Positions 36,159 to 45,731 of a stretch of DNA of 64,000 nucleotides are shown piece after piece. Numbering within the stretch: position 1 is the first letter of the stretch; every line of letters starts with the position of its first letter. The translations under genes and the position numbers were made by a program. The notes under the pieces are model-generated. The model was given only the letters and a program-made list of their open reading frames with translations. It searched no databases and was not told the origin of the DNA. The stretch comes from Bacillus paramycoides (GTDB taxonomy: Bacteria; Bacillota; Bacilli; Bacillales; Bacillaceae_G), in NCBI RefSeq assembly GCF_001884235.1, contig NZ_MAOI01000008.1, positions 1-64,000 of the forward strand, written 5' to 3'.

Positions 36159-38666
36159 ATGATCGGTATTTTAAAAAAGGTGTTTGATGTCAACCAACGC
36201 CAAATTAAACGTATGCAGAAGACAGTGGAGAAGATTGATGCATTAGAATCATCTATTAAGCCACTAACTGATGAGCAATTAAAAGGGAAGACGCTTGAAT
36301 TTAAAGAACGTCTAACAAAAGGTGAGACAGTAGATGATCTACTTCCTGAAGCTTTTGCAGTTGTTCGTGAAGCCGCAACCCGTGTTCTTGGAATGCGTCC
36401 ATATGGTGTGCAGCTAATGGGTGGTATTGCCTTACATGAAGGAAATATCTCTGAGATGAAAACGGGTGAAGGTAAAACGTTAACGTCTACTTTACCTGTA
36501 TATTTAAATGCTTTAACAGGAAAAGGTGTTCACGTTGTTACAGTCAATGAATATTTAGCACAACGTGATGCGAGTGAAATGGGACAGCTTCATGAGTTCC
36601 TTGGTTTAACAGTAGGAATTAACTTAAACAGTATGTCACGTGAGGAGAAGCAAGCTGCGTATGCTGCTGATATTACGTATAGCACAAATAATGAGCTTGG
36701 ATTCGATTACTTACGTGACAACATGGTGTTATATAGAGAGCAGTGCGTTCAGCGTCCGCTTCATTTTGCTATCATCGATGAAGTCGATTCTATTTTAGTC
36801 GATGAAGCACGTACGCCGCTTATTATTTCTGGACAAGCTCAAAAGTCAACAGAGCTATACATGTTTGCAAATGCATTCGTTCGTACATTAGAAAATGAAA
36901 AAGAGTATTCATTTGATGTGAAAACGAAAAATGTAATGTTAACAGAAGATGGTATTACGAAAGCTGAGAAAGCTTTCCATATTGATAACTTATTCGATTT
37001 AAAACATGTCGCACTTCTTCACCATATTAATCAGGGGCTGCGTGCACACGTTGTTATGCACCGTGATACAGATTATGTTGTACAAGAAGGCGAAATCGTA
37101 ATTGTAGACCAATTCACTGGTCGTCTTATGAAAGGTCGTCGTTATAGCGAAGGTTTACACCAAGCTATTGAAGCAAAAGAGGGCGTAGAAATTCAAAATG
37201 AAAGTATGACGCTTGCAACAATTACGTTCCAAAACTACTTCCGTATGTACGAAAAGTTATCTGGTATGACTGGTACAGCGAAAACGGAAGAAGAAGAATT
37301 CCGTAGTATTTACAATATGAATGTTATCGTAATTCCAACGAATAAAGATATTATTCGTGATGACCGTGCTGATTTAATTTTCAAATCAATGGAAGGCAAA
37401 TTCAATGCAGTTGTTGAGGATATTGTAAATCGTCACAAACAAGGACAACCTATTCTTGTTGGTACAGTTGCAATTGAAACGTCAGAGCTTATTTCAAAAA
37501 TGTTAACACGTAAAGGTGTACGTCATAACATCTTAAACGCAAAAAACCATGCGCGTGAAGCAGATATCATTGCAGAAGCTGGTAGTAAAGGCGCTGTAAC
37601 AATTGCGACGAATATGGCTGGTCGTGGTACGGATATTAAGTTAGGCGACGATATTAAAAACGTTGGTCTAGCAGTTATCGGTACAGAGCGTCACGAAAGC
37701 CGTCGTATTGATAATCAGTTACGTGGTCGTGCTGGTCGTCAAGGGGACCCTGGTGTAACACAGTTCTATTTATCAATGGAAGATGAACTAATGCGCCGCT
37801 TCGGTTCTGACAATATGAAAGCGATGATGGATCGTCTTGGTATGGATGATTCGCAGCCAATCGAAAGTAAAATGGTTTCTCGTGCTGTAGAATCTGCACA
37901 AAAACGTGTAGAAGGAAATAACTATGATGCACGTAAACAATTGCTACAATACGACGATGTACTTCGTCAACAACGTGAGGTAATTTACAAGCAGCGTCAA
38001 GAAGTAATGGATTCAGAGAACTTACGCAGCATTATTGAAGGTATGATGAAATCTACGATAGAACGTGCTGTTGCACTTCATACGCAAGAAGAAATCGAGG
38101 AAGATTGGAACATTAAAGGTCTTGTCGATTACTTAAATACAAACCTTCTTGAAGAAGGAGATGTAAAAGAAGAAGAGTTACGTCGCCTTGCTCCAGAAGA
38201 AATGAGCGAATTAATCATCGCGAAATTATTAGAGCGTTATAACGAAAGAGAAAAACTTCTACCTGAAGAGCAGACGCGTGAATTCGAAAAGGTTGTTGTA
38301 TTCCGTGTTGTAGATACGAAATGGACAGATCATATTGATGCAATGGACCACCTTCGTGAAGGTATTCATTTACGTGCTTATGGACAAATCGATCCACTTC
38401 GTGAATACCAAATGGAAGGATTCGCAATGTTCGAATCGATGATTGCTTCTATTGAAGAGGAAATTTCTCGCTACATCATGAAGGCTGAAATTGAGCAAAA
38501 CCTAGAGCGCCAAGAAGTTGTTCAAGGTGAAGCTATTCATCCATCAAGCGATGGCGAAGAGGCGAAGAAAAAACCGGTTGTAAAAGGTGATCAAGTAGGC
38601 CGTAATGATTTATGTAAGTGCGGTAGTGGCAAGAAATATAAAAACTGCTGTGGTATTGGGAAATAA
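36159..38666 (+). CDS. secA: preprotein translocase ATPase SecA
   Basis: 835 residues (B. subtilis SecA 841). GEGKT (Walker A) and DEVDS (Walker B) in the first nucleotide fold, the cross-linking and scaffold domains in the middle, [10 protein letters not shown] in motif VI, and a C-terminal zinc tail [13 protein letters not shown]. It pushes unfolded precursors through SecYEG. A strong hairpin follows before prfB, as in B. subtilis where secA and prfB adjoin. Confidence 0.98.
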   Translation: MIGILKKVFDVNQRQIKRMQKTVEKIDALESSIKPLTDEQLKGKTLEFKERLTKGETVDDLLPEAFAVVREAATRVLGMRPYGVQLMGGIALHEGNISEMKTGEGKTLTSTLPVYLNALTGKGVHVVTVNEYLAQRDASEMGQLHEFLGLTVGINLNSMSREEKQAAYAADITYSTNNELGFDYLRDNMVLYREQCVQRPLHFAIIDEVDSILVDEARTPLIISGQAQKSTELYMFANAFVRTLENEKEYSFDVKTKNVMLTEDGITKAEKAFHIDNLFDLKHVALLHHINQGLRAHVVMHRDTDYVVQEGEIVIVDQFTGRLMKGRRYSEGLHQAIEAKEGVEIQNESMTLATITFQNYFRMYEKLSGMTGTAKTEEEEFRSIYNMNVIVIPTNKDIIRDDRADLIFKSMEGKFNAVVEDIVNRHKQGQPILVGTVAIETSELISKMLTRKGVRHNILNAKNHAREADIIAEAGSKGAVTIATNMAGRGTDIKLGDDIKNVGLAVIGTERHESRRIDNQLRGRAGRQGDPGVTQFYLSMEDELMRRFGSDNMKAMMDRLGMDDSQPIESKMVSRAVESAQKRVEGNNYDARKQLLQYDDVLRQQREVIYKQRQEVMDSENLRSIIEGMMKSTIERAVALHTQEEIEEDWNIKGLVDYLNTNLLEEGDVKEEELRRLAPEEMSELIIAKLLERYNEREKLLPEEQTREFEKVVVFRVVDTKWTDHIDAMDHLREGIHLRAYGQIDPLREYQMEGFAMFESMIASIEEEISRYIMKAEIEQNLERQEVVQGEAIHPSSDGEEAKKKPVVKGDQVGRNDLCKCGSGKKYKNCCGIGK

Positions 38667-38677
38667 TAAAAAGGATT

Positions 38678-38712
38678 AAACTCTCTCCGCAATAAGCGGA
38701 GAGAGTTTCCCT
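38678..38712 (+). terminator. strong hairpin between secA and prfB
   Basis: AAACTCTCTCCGC, AATAA loop, GCGGAGAGAGTTT; only a broken T-run (TTTCCC) follows. Either a terminator of moderate strength or an mRNA-processing or stability element. Confidence 0.6.
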
Positions 38713-38756
38713 TGTTTTCATATGAAAGTAACAGCAATTACATAGAGGTGAAGGAA

Positions 38757-39855
38757 ATGGAATTAGTAGAAATTAGACAAGAATTAGAGAAAATGGCTAA
38801 GAGATTAGCGGCTTTTAGGGGGTCTCTTTGACCTTCCTACTAAGGAGAAACAAATTGCAGAATTAGAAGAAACGATGATGGGCGCAGGATTTTGGGATGA
38901 CCAACAAGGCGCACAAACTGTAATCAACGAGGCTAATGCGTTAAAAGACATGGTTGGAAAGTTCCGTCAGTTAGATGAGACGTTCGAAAACTTAGAAGTA
39001 ACGCATGAATTACTTAAAGAAGAGTACGATGAAGATTTACATGAGGAACTAGAATCTGAAGTGAAAACTTTAATTCAAGAAATGAATGAGTATGAGCTTC
39101 AGTTATTACTAAGCGATCCTTATGATAAAAATAACGCCATTTTAGAATTACACCCAGGTGCAGGTGGAACAGAGTCACAGGACTGGGGTTCTATGTTATT
39201 ACGTATGTACACGCGCTGGGCTGAAAAACGTGGATTTAAAGTAGAAACTGTTGACTACTTACCGGGCGATGAAGCTGGTATTAAGAGTGTTACACTATTA
39301 ATTAAAGGGCATAATGCTTACGGTTACCTGAAAGCAGAGAAAGGTGTACATCGTCTTGTACGTATTTCACCGTTCGACTCTTCAGGGCGTCGTCATACAT
39401 CATTCGTATCTTGTGAAGTTGTACCTGAGTTTAATGATGAAGTTGAAATTGAAGTGCGTACAGAAGATTTAAAAATAGATACGTACCGTGCAAGTGGTGC
39501 AGGTGGACAGCACATTAATACGACAGATTCAGCAGTTCGTATTACACATACACCGACAAATACGGTTGTAACATGTCAGTCAGAGCGTTCTCAAATTAAA
39601 AACCGTGAGCACGCAATGAAAATGTTGAAAGCGAAGTTATATCAAAAGAAACTAGAAGAGCAACAAGCACAATTAGATGAAATCCGCGGGGAGCAAAAAG
39701 AAATCGGATGGGGTAGCCAAATCCGTTCTTACGTATTTCACCCGTATTCTCTTGTGAAAGACCACCGTACAAATACAGAGGTGGGTAACGTACAGGCAGT
39801 TATGGATGGAGAAATTGATCCATTTATTGATGCTTATTTACGTTCTCGCATTTAA
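38757..39855 (+). CDS. prfB: peptide chain release factor 2, programmed +1 frameshift
   Basis: Frame 1 runs from ATG 38757 (GAGGTGAAGGAA before it) for 24 codons to the in-frame TGA at 38829-38831. The slippery AGGGGG-TCT-CTT-TGA-C sequence is the classical RF2 autoregulatory site. Reading resumes at GAC 38830 and gives 365 residues in total. Expression should be join(38757..38828,38830..39855). RISPFDSSG holds the SPF anticodon-like motif for UGA/UAA, and GAGGQHIN holds the GGQ catalytic loop. Low RF2 raises frameshifting, hence RF2. Confidence 0.97.
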
Positions 39856-39949
39856 TAAGAAAAAAAGCCAACAGAATTGTTGGCGCATGCTGAGGTAAAA
39901 GAGGATATAAAGAGGTTTATCTTATTTATATTGATGAAATAAAGAGGGA

Positions 39950-39979
39950 GAGAAGTTGGAAACGACAACTTCTCTTTTT
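39950..39979 (+). terminator. rho-independent terminator of prfB
   Basis: AGAGAAGTTG and CAACTTCTCT arms around GAAACGA, then five T. A shorter hairpin (GCCAACA/TGTTGGC, 39868-39885) lies nearer prfB. Confidence 0.75.
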
Positions 39980-40127
39980 GATGAGATTATATGTAGCATA
40001 TAATGCCGTATATTGTTTTGTAAAAAGTAGAGAATAGTAAAACAGAGCGGTAATGGAGTAGGACTTTATATGGGATTTCTCTGATTTGGTTTGGAGAAAG
40101 AGGTTCTTTATAGAACTTTCTAAGGTG

Positions 40128-40190
40128 TTCACAGAATTGAAACAATTTGTGAAAGCTTTATTTTATTAGGCTTCTCACTATATTTGTGAA
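40128..40190 (+). promoter_or_regulatory. ResD-like TTTGTGAA repeats upstream of cccB
   Basis: TTTGTGAA at 40146-40153 and again at 40183-40190, with an inverted, imperfect TTCACAGA at 40128-40135. TTTGTGAA resembles the ResD binding motif described for B. subtilis respiratory genes. The block lies 45-105 bp upstream of the -10. Confidence 0.4.
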
Positions 40191-40233
40191 AAATATGAAA
40201 TATACCTTAGTTTTTCTATATAAAGATAATGCT

Positions 40234-40239
40234 TATAAT
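40234..40239 (+). promoter_or_regulatory. -10 box of cccB
   Basis: TATAAT; the -35 region (TTTTTC) is poor, which suits an activated promoter. The start site falls near 40246, which rules out translation from the ATG at 40245. Confidence 0.6.
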
Positions 40240-40286
40240 GAATAATGAGTGTGTATGAAGAATATCAACAATGGGGAGCGATAGAA

Positions 40287-40610
40287 GTGAAAAAGAAATT
40301 GTTGGCTATTGCGTTAGGGACATCAGTCGTTTTTGCTTTAGGAGCATGTGGAAATAAAGAAGAGACTAAGTCTTCAAATCAATCTGCAAGTACAGATAGT
40401 GCAGAACAAATTTTCCAAAAAAGTTGTGCAGGTTGTCACGCGAAAGATTTATCAGGAGCAACTGGACCTGATTTAAGAAAAGTAGGCGGTAAGTATGAAG
40501 CTGCAGATATCGAAGAAATTATTAAAAAAGGTCGCGGCGCAATGTCACCTGGACTTATTCAAGGTGAGGACGCAAAAAAAGTAGCTGAATGGTTAGCTGG
40601 ACATAAATAA
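40287..40610 (+). CDS. cccB: lipoprotein cytochrome c-551
   Basis: GTG 40287 is used, with GGGGAGCGATAG before it; 107 residues. The signal peptide ends in the lipobox ALGAC, so the mature protein is anchored by diacylglycerol on its N-terminal Cys. One heme site CAGCH, and a Met ligand candidate in GAMSPG. B. subtilis cccB also lies between prfB and ftsE. It carries electrons on the outer face of the membrane, probably to a terminal oxidase. Confidence 0.93.
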   Translation: MKKKLLAIALGTSVVFALGACGNKEETKSSNQSASTDSAEQIFQKSCAGCHAKDLSGATGPDLRKVGGKYEAADIEEIIKKGRGAMSPGLIQGEDAKKVAEWLAGHK

Positions 40611-40634
40611 AAAAGGTGAAATAGACGAGTTGAT

Positions 40635-40693
40635 TATATGATCTTACCTAAAAACGATATAGGTTAAGAACTATGTCAGCTCGTTTCCCTTTA
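40635..40693 (+). terminator. possible terminator after cccB
   Basis: ACGAGTTGA and TCAGCTCGT arms with an inner CTTACCTA/TAGGTTAAG stem, followed by TTTCCCTTTAT. Imperfect. Confidence 0.4.
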
Positions 40694-40849
40694 TCCCGCT
40701 ATTTGCGGGCAGTAAGACTCCCACCTCAAAATTCAGCTGTAAAGCAAAGGAGTTAGGTGGGAGTCGGGCTGCCCGTAAACGCCCGATTGGTGAGGGCTGA
40801 TAATCAGTGGGGATGAACAAAACCCCCACTGATTAAAGTTTCACTTTAT
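40690..40849 (+). repeat. bcr1-like repeat, copy 5
   Basis: Full-length, TTTAT at both ends (40690-40694 and 40845-40849). The outer arms GCGGGCAGT and CTGCCCGT are intact. It sits between cccB and ftsE, oriented with the genes. It is the only copy not touching a coding region. Confidence 0.9.
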
Positions 40850-41085
40850 CAGGATGTAACATAACTGTAACAAAAATGTATCCGAACTGGAAACCGATTG
40901 ATGTTACAATGAGGTTTGTAGAATTTTGATGAAATATATTACATAGAGCAGCGTTGCTAATAAAAGGCATGTAAGAAAGCTGCCTTCAACAAGAATGGTA
41001 AACAGAGAATAAAAGTTTTTATTTTATTTTCAAATGTACAGAAAAGTATTTCGAAAAAAAATCATTAAGTATTGGGTGATAAATA

Positions 41086-41772
41086 ATGATAAAAATGACG
41101 AATGTTTATAAGGAGTATCCGAATGGTATGAAAGCCATTGCTGGTCTCACAGTTAACATTAAACAAGGTGAATTCGTATACGTAGTTGGACCGAGTGGAG
41201 CCGGAAAATCTACATTTATTAAAATGATGTATCGTGAAGAGAAACCATCTACAGGATCAATTAATGTAAATGGACTTGTAATTGAAACATTAGCAGAAAG
41301 AGATGTTCCGTATTTCCGTCGTCAATTAGGCGTGATTTTCCAAGATTTTAAATTGCTACCTAAATTAACGGTATATGAGAATGTTGCGTTTGCTTTAGAA
41401 GTAATTGAAGAAGAACCAGATGCGATTCGTGAACGTGTTACAGAAGTGTTAGGTCTTGTAGGTCTAGATGACCGTGCAGATGCACTTCCAAGTGAACTTT
41501 CAGGCGGAGAGCAACAACGTGTGGCGATTGCAAGAGCGATTGTAAATAGACCAAAGGTTGTAATTGCCGATGAGCCAACAGGTAACTTAGATATTGAAAC
41601 GGCTCTTGATATTATGAAGATTTTCACACGCATTAATGAGCGTGGTACAACGATTGTTATGGCGACACATAACGCAGATATCGTAAATACAATTCGTCAT
41701 CGTGTAATTGCAATTGAAGGCGGAAAAATTGTTCGAGACGAGATTGAGGGAGGATACGGATATGAAGACTAA
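41086..41772 (+). CDS. ftsE: cell-division ABC ATPase FtsE
   Basis: 228 residues. Walker A GPSGAGKS, Q-loop FQDFKLLP, signature LSGGEQQRVA, Walker B VVIADEPTGNLD. With FtsX it forms a mechanotransmitter that activates the wall hydrolase CwlO in B. subtilis; it also affects the switch to sporulation. The ribosome site (GGGTGATAA) is modest. Overlaps ftsX by 11 bp. Confidence 0.97.
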   Translation: MIKMTNVYKEYPNGMKAIAGLTVNIKQGEFVYVVGPSGAGKSTFIKMMYREEKPSTGSINVNGLVIETLAERDVPYFRRQLGVIFQDFKLLPKLTVYENVAFALEVIEEEPDAIRERVTEVLGLVGLDDRADALPSELSGGEQQRVAIARAIVNRPKVVIADEPTGNLDIETALDIMKIFTRINERGTTIVMATHNADIVNTIRHRVIAIEGGKIVRDEIEGGYGYED

Positions 41773-42655
41773 TACCCTTAGTCGACATTTGCGAGAAGGT
41801 GTAAAAAATCTATCCCGTAACGGATGGATGACATTTGCTTCTGTAAGTGCAGTAACAGTTACATTATTACTTGTAGGTGTCTTTTTAACAGCGATTATGA
41901 ATATGAACCATTTTGCGACGAAAGTAGAGCAAGATGTAGAAATTCGTGTGCATATTGATCCAGCGGCAAAAGAAGCTGATCAAAAGAAATTAGAAGAAGA
42001 TATGGGTAAGATTTCAAAAGTAGATTCTATTAAATATTCTTCTAAAGAAGAAGAGTTGAAACGTTTAATTAAAAGCTTAGGCGATAGTGGGAAAACGTTC
42101 GAGTTATTTGAGCAAGATAACCCACTGAAAGACGTATTTGTTGTAAAGGCGAAAGAACCAACAGATACGGCAACAATTGCGAAAAAGATTGAGAAAATGC
42201 AGTTTGTAAGTAATGTTCAATACGGTAAAGGTCAAGTTGAAAAATTATTTGATACTGTAAAAACTGGTCGTAACATCGGGATCCTGTTAATTGCTGGTCT
42301 TCTATTCACAGCGATGTTCTTAATCTCTAACACAATTAAAATTACAATTTATGCTCGTAGTACTGAGATTGAAATTATGAAACTTGTTGGTGCAACAAAC
42401 TGGTTTATTCGTTGGCCGTTCTTGTTAGAGGGATTATTCCTAGGAGTATTAGGATCAATTATTCCAATTGGCGTAATTTTAGTTATATATAATTCACTAC
42501 AAGGTGTGTTTAATGAAAAACTTGGCGGAACAATTTTTGAGCTTCTACCATACAACCCATTCGTATTCCAATTAGCTGGTTTATTAGTGTTAATCGGTGC
42601 ATTAATCGGTATGTGGGGAAGTGTAATGTCAATTCGTCGCTTCTTAAAAGTATAA
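41762..42655 (+). CDS. ftsX: cell-division membrane protein FtsX
   Basis: Start ATG 41762 (GAGGGAGGATACGG before it); 297 residues, as in B. subtilis (296). Four membrane segments. The first extracellular loop (about 50-170), which is long and charged, contacts the hydrolase partner. Coupled to ftsE. A terminator follows. Confidence 0.96.
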   Translation: MKTNTLSRHLREGVKNLSRNGWMTFASVSAVTVTLLLVGVFLTAIMNMNHFATKVEQDVEIRVHIDPAAKEADQKKLEEDMGKISKVDSIKYSSKEEELKRLIKSLGDSGKTFELFEQDNPLKDVFVVKAKEPTDTATIAKKIEKMQFVSNVQYGKGQVEKLFDTVKTGRNIGILLIAGLLFTAMFLISNTIKITIYARSTEIEIMKLVGATNWFIRWPFLLEGLFLGVLGSIIPIGVILVIYNSLQGVFNEKLGGTIFELLPYNPFVFQLAGLLVLIGALIGMWGSVMSIRRFLKV

Positions 42656-42704
42656 AAAGTTGCAAACATAATTCGTACAAGCTTATCATATAGTAGAAAT
42701 AGGT

Positions 42705-42735
42705 AAAGGCATCACACATCGTGTGATGCCTTTTG
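42705..42735 (+). terminator. terminator between ftsX and ctpB
   Basis: AAAGGCATCACAC, ATC loop, GTGTGATGCCTTTT. It overlaps the longest ORF of the next gene, which supports the later start chosen there. Confidence 0.88.
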
Positions 42736-42773
42736 CTACACCACCTGTGTGTTCTGGAAAGGGGAATTCCGCA

Positions 42774-44210
42774 TTGAAACGTAGAGTTGCAATTATTGGA
42801 ATGGTTGTTGCATTTTTAATTGGTGCTGGCGGTATGTTTGGCGGTATGTACTTGTTTGGGATAAACCCAGCGTATGTAACGCAAACGGTATCGAATGGCA
42901 ATGCTGGCACAGCGCAAGGGAATTTGGCAAAGATTAATGAGGCGTATGCACTAATTGATTCACGTTATGTGGAAGACGTGAAAGATGACAAGTTAGTCGA
43001 AGGTGCAATACAAGGAATGTTGTCTACGCTGAAGGACCCTTATTCCACGTATATGGATAAAGAAACGGCAAAACAGTTTAGTCAGTCACTGGATCCTGAA
43101 CTTGAAGGGATTGGAGCTGAAGTGAACAAAACGGACGGTAAGCTTATTATCGTATCACCAATTAAAGGTTCACCAGCAGAAAAGGTAGGAATTAAACCGA
43201 ATGACCAAATTTTATCTGTAGATGGAAATAGTGTGAAAGACTTATCACGAGAAGAAGCAGTATTAAAAATTCGTGGTAAAAAAGGAACGATTGTTGCAAT
43301 TGAAATTAAGCGCGCAGGAGTGGCTGATCCGATAGAATTTAAAATTAAGCGTGAAAAGATTCCGATTTTTACTGTATTTAGTTCTGTAAAGCAAGAGAGC
43401 GGAAAAGATATCGGTTATATGCAAATTACTTCTTTCGCTGAAAATACTGCGAAAGAATTTAAGGATCAGTTAAAAGAGTTAGAGAAGAAAAATATAAAAG
43501 GCTTAGTTATTGACGTGCGTGGTAATCCTGGCGGTTATTTAAATAGCGTAGAAGATATACTAGGGGAAATCATGACGAATAAAAAGCCAATGCTACAAGT
43601 AGAAGAGCGAAATGGTCAGAAGAAGAAATTCTCTACGGAACTTAAAGAGAGAAAGCCTTATCCAATTTCGGTATTGATTGATAATGGAAGTGCTTCTGCT
43701 TCAGAGATTTTAGCGGGTGCGCTGAAAGAGGGAGAAGGCTACGATTTAATTGGTGAAAAAACGTTTGGTAAAGGTACTGTCCAGCAAGCTGTTCCATTTA
43801 AAGATGGCAGTAACATTAAATTAACGATGTTTAAATGGTTAACACCAGACGGCAATTGGATTCATAAAAAAGGAATTGCACCAACTGTAGAAGTGAAGCA
43901 ACCAGATTATTATCATGCGACACCAATTCAAATTGAAAAGACACTTTCATACAATTCAAATGATGAGCAAGTAAAACATGCGCAAGAAATGCTTAAGAGC
44001 TTAGGATATGTACCAGGCCGTGAAGATGGATACTTTAGTAAAGAGACAGAATCAGCACTGAAAGCATTCCAAAATGCGAATGAGATGGAAGCGACAGGAC
44101 AACTTGATAAAAAGACAGCTGAAGCGATTCAAACTAAAATTATTGAAAAAATCCGTTCTGGAGAAAATGATTTACAATTACAAACAGCATTGAAATTAAT
44201 AGTGAAATAA
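42774..44210 (+). CDS. ctpB: C-terminal processing protease CtpB (S41)
   Basis: TTG 42774 is chosen after GAAAGGGG; 478 residues (B. subtilis CtpB 480). N-terminal membrane anchor (about 5-27), PDZ domain (about 90-175), S41 protease with Ser in GSASASEILAG and Lys in GEKTFGKGT, and a C-terminal peptidoglycan-binding-like repeat (VKHAQEMLKSLGY). In B. subtilis CtpB cuts SpoIVFA in the forespore-to-mother-cell sigma-K signal. Same position after ftsEX as in B. subtilis. Confidence 0.94.
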   Translation: MKRRVAIIGMVVAFLIGAGGMFGGMYLFGINPAYVTQTVSNGNAGTAQGNLAKINEAYALIDSRYVEDVKDDKLVEGAIQGMLSTLKDPYSTYMDKETAKQFSQSLDPELEGIGAEVNKTDGKLIIVSPIKGSPAEKVGIKPNDQILSVDGNSVKDLSREEAVLKIRGKKGTIVAIEIKRAGVADPIEFKIKREKIPIFTVFSSVKQESGKDIGYMQITSFAENTAKEFKDQLKELEKKNIKGLVIDVRGNPGGYLNSVEDILGEIMTNKKPMLQVEERNGQKKKFSTELKERKPYPISVLIDNGSASASEILAGALKEGEGYDLIGEKTFGKGTVQQAVPFKDGSNIKLTMFKWLTPDGNWIHKKGIAPTVEVKQPDYYHATPIQIEKTLSYNSNDEQVKHAQEMLKSLGYVPGREDGYFSKETESALKAFQNANEMEATGQLDKKTAEAIQTKIIEKIRSGENDLQLQTALKLIVK

Positions 44211-44212
44211 GA

Positions 44213-44242
44213 AATACAGGCACTTTAGTGCCTGTATTTTTT
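44213..44242 (+). terminator. rho-independent terminator of ctpB
   Basis: AATACAGGCAC, TTTA, GTGCCTGTATT, then T-run. Confidence 0.9.
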
Positions 44243-44318
44243 TATGTGTTAAACACACGTTTCTTTAGTTATGATAAGATAAAAAGAAAAAATGAGATAA
44301 ATGGTGGTGAATGAATTC

Positions 44319-45503
44319 GTGGAGGCATGGCTTTTTGAAATACTACGAGCAGTTGGACGTTTTTTCTTACACCCTGCTGTCTATGTATTTTTAATTAGTA
44401 GTATCTTCGTTGGATACTTACGTATATTACGAGAACGAAAAGACTTTTCTTTTAAAGTATATGATATTTGGTTTGAACTGCGAACATCTCTGTTTGCAGG
44501 AGTTGGATACGGATTAATCGTATCTATTATTACGGTTGGGCTTGGGCTTGTTGTGTCTAAGGCGAGTATATGGATGATTTTAATTTGGACGCTAGTATTC
44601 GGATTAACTGCTATGTATCGATATTTATCTGCAGCTTATTCGTTTGGAATCGCGATTGCATTCGTTTTATTATCTTCTAAGATGTCAGTTTCCTTCTTAC
44701 AGCTTGGAGAAGGTGAGGAGGGTACGATTGTATCACTTGCTATTTTACTAGGCGTTATGCTCGTTGTAGAGGGTTTATTAATCTCTAAAAATGCAGTACG
44801 TTATTCTACTCCGAAAATTAAAAAGGGTAAGCGTGGTTTAAGAATTGGATTACATGAATCAAAACGCTTGTGGCTTGTACCAGTATTTATTCTTATACCA
44901 GGAGACGCGGTGACAGATTTTATTTCTTGGTGGCCTGTCGTTTCAATTGGTTCGACTACATACTCTTTATTCCTCGTTCCGTTTTTAATTGGATTTATGA
45001 GAAAGATTAGAAGCTATGAGCCGACGGAAGCTTTATTATTTACAGGAAGACGTGTCTATGGATTAGCAGGGATTGTACTTATTTTAGGTATCGCAAGTTA
45101 CTGGTGGCACGTACTCGCAATTATCGCGATGGGAGTCGCAATGCTTGGACGCTTCACGATCTCGATGCAAGAGAAGATTGCAGACGAGACAAGGCCAGCA
45201 TACTTTGCCGCACGTAATGATGGACTTGTTGTGTTAGATACAATTCCGAATACAATTGGGGCAGAGATGAATTTAAAGCCTGGGGAAGTTATTACGAAAG
45301 TAAATGGAATCATTCCAAGAAGTACCGAAGAGTTTTATGATGCGCTTCAAACGAAGACGACAGGAGCGTTTTGTAAATTAGAAGTGTTAGATACAAATGG
45401 TGAGCTTCGTCTTGCTCAAACGGCATTATACGCCGGGGGCCATCATGAATTAGGTGTTGTATTTGTTCAGCAAGAGCACGATTGGGATTCGGAAGCGATA
45501 TGA
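44319..45503 (+). CDS. minJ: cell-division topology protein MinJ
   Basis: About seven membrane segments and a C-terminal PDZ domain (NTIGAEMNLKPGEVITKVNG), matching B. subtilis MinJ (397 residues), which also lies after ctpB. It links DivIVA to MinD at poles and septa. GTG 44319 is preceded by GGTGGTGA at good spacing; ATG 44301 has a poor ribosome site but is possible (400 residues). swrA, present here in B. subtilis, is absent. Confidence 0.9.
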   Translation: MEAWLFEILRAVGRFFLHPAVYVFLISSIFVGYLRILRERKDFSFKVYDIWFELRTSLFAGVGYGLIVSIITVGLGLVVSKASIWMILIWTLVFGLTAMYRYLSAAYSFGIAIAFVLLSSKMSVSFLQLGEGEEGTIVSLAILLGVMLVVEGLLISKNAVRYSTPKIKKGKRGLRIGLHESKRLWLVPVFILIPGDAVTDFISWWPVVSIGSTTYSLFLVPFLIGFMRKIRSYEPTEALLFTGRRVYGLAGIVLILGIASYWWHVLAIIAMGVAMLGRFTISMQEKIADETRPAYFAARNDGLVVLDTIPNTIGAEMNLKPGEVITKVNGIIPRSTEEFYDALQTKTTGAFCKLEVLDTNGELRLAQTALYAGGHHELGVVFVQQEHDWDSEAI

Positions 45504-45512
45504 TAGAAATGA

Positions 45513-45555
45513 GGGTGTCACCTAGTCAAAAAATTGACTAGGTGACACCTTTTTT
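45513..45555 (+). terminator. strong terminator of minJ
   Basis: AGGTGTCACC-type arms: GGTGTCACCTAGTCAA, four A, TTGACTAGGTGACACC, then six T. 16-bp perfect stem. Confidence 0.95.
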
Positions 45556-45678
45556 ATTTTAGGAACAGCGCGATAGTAAATGAAATTTATATCAGCGATT
45601 CAACAAGAGATATCGATTTCCCAATAACAACTGTGGCCTCTATTTTAGTTTCATAGACGGATAACTTGAATAATTATT

Positions 45679-45693
45679 TGATAATGGTTATCA
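45679..45693 (+). promoter_or_regulatory. Fur-like box upstream of ABC exporter
   Basis: TGATAATGGTTATCA compares with the Bacillus Fur 7-1-7 motif TGATAAT-N-ATTATCA with one mismatch. It lies 39 bp before the start codon, on the likely promoter (TTGAAT upstream). Confidence 0.7.
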
Positions 45694-45731
45694 TTTAGGG
45701 AGTCTTTTAATTTGGAAAAGGGAGGAAAGAT

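Noticed and set aside
39981-40127. Small gene in the prfB-cccB gap
   Set aside because: Frames are short and lack ribosome sites; GGTTC-TTTATA-GAACT is a minor dyad I could not link to any regulator.
40866-40882. WalR-like TGTAAC-N5-TGTATC before ftsE
   Set aside because: One mismatch in an AT-rich region, partly next to the repeat; too weak without data.
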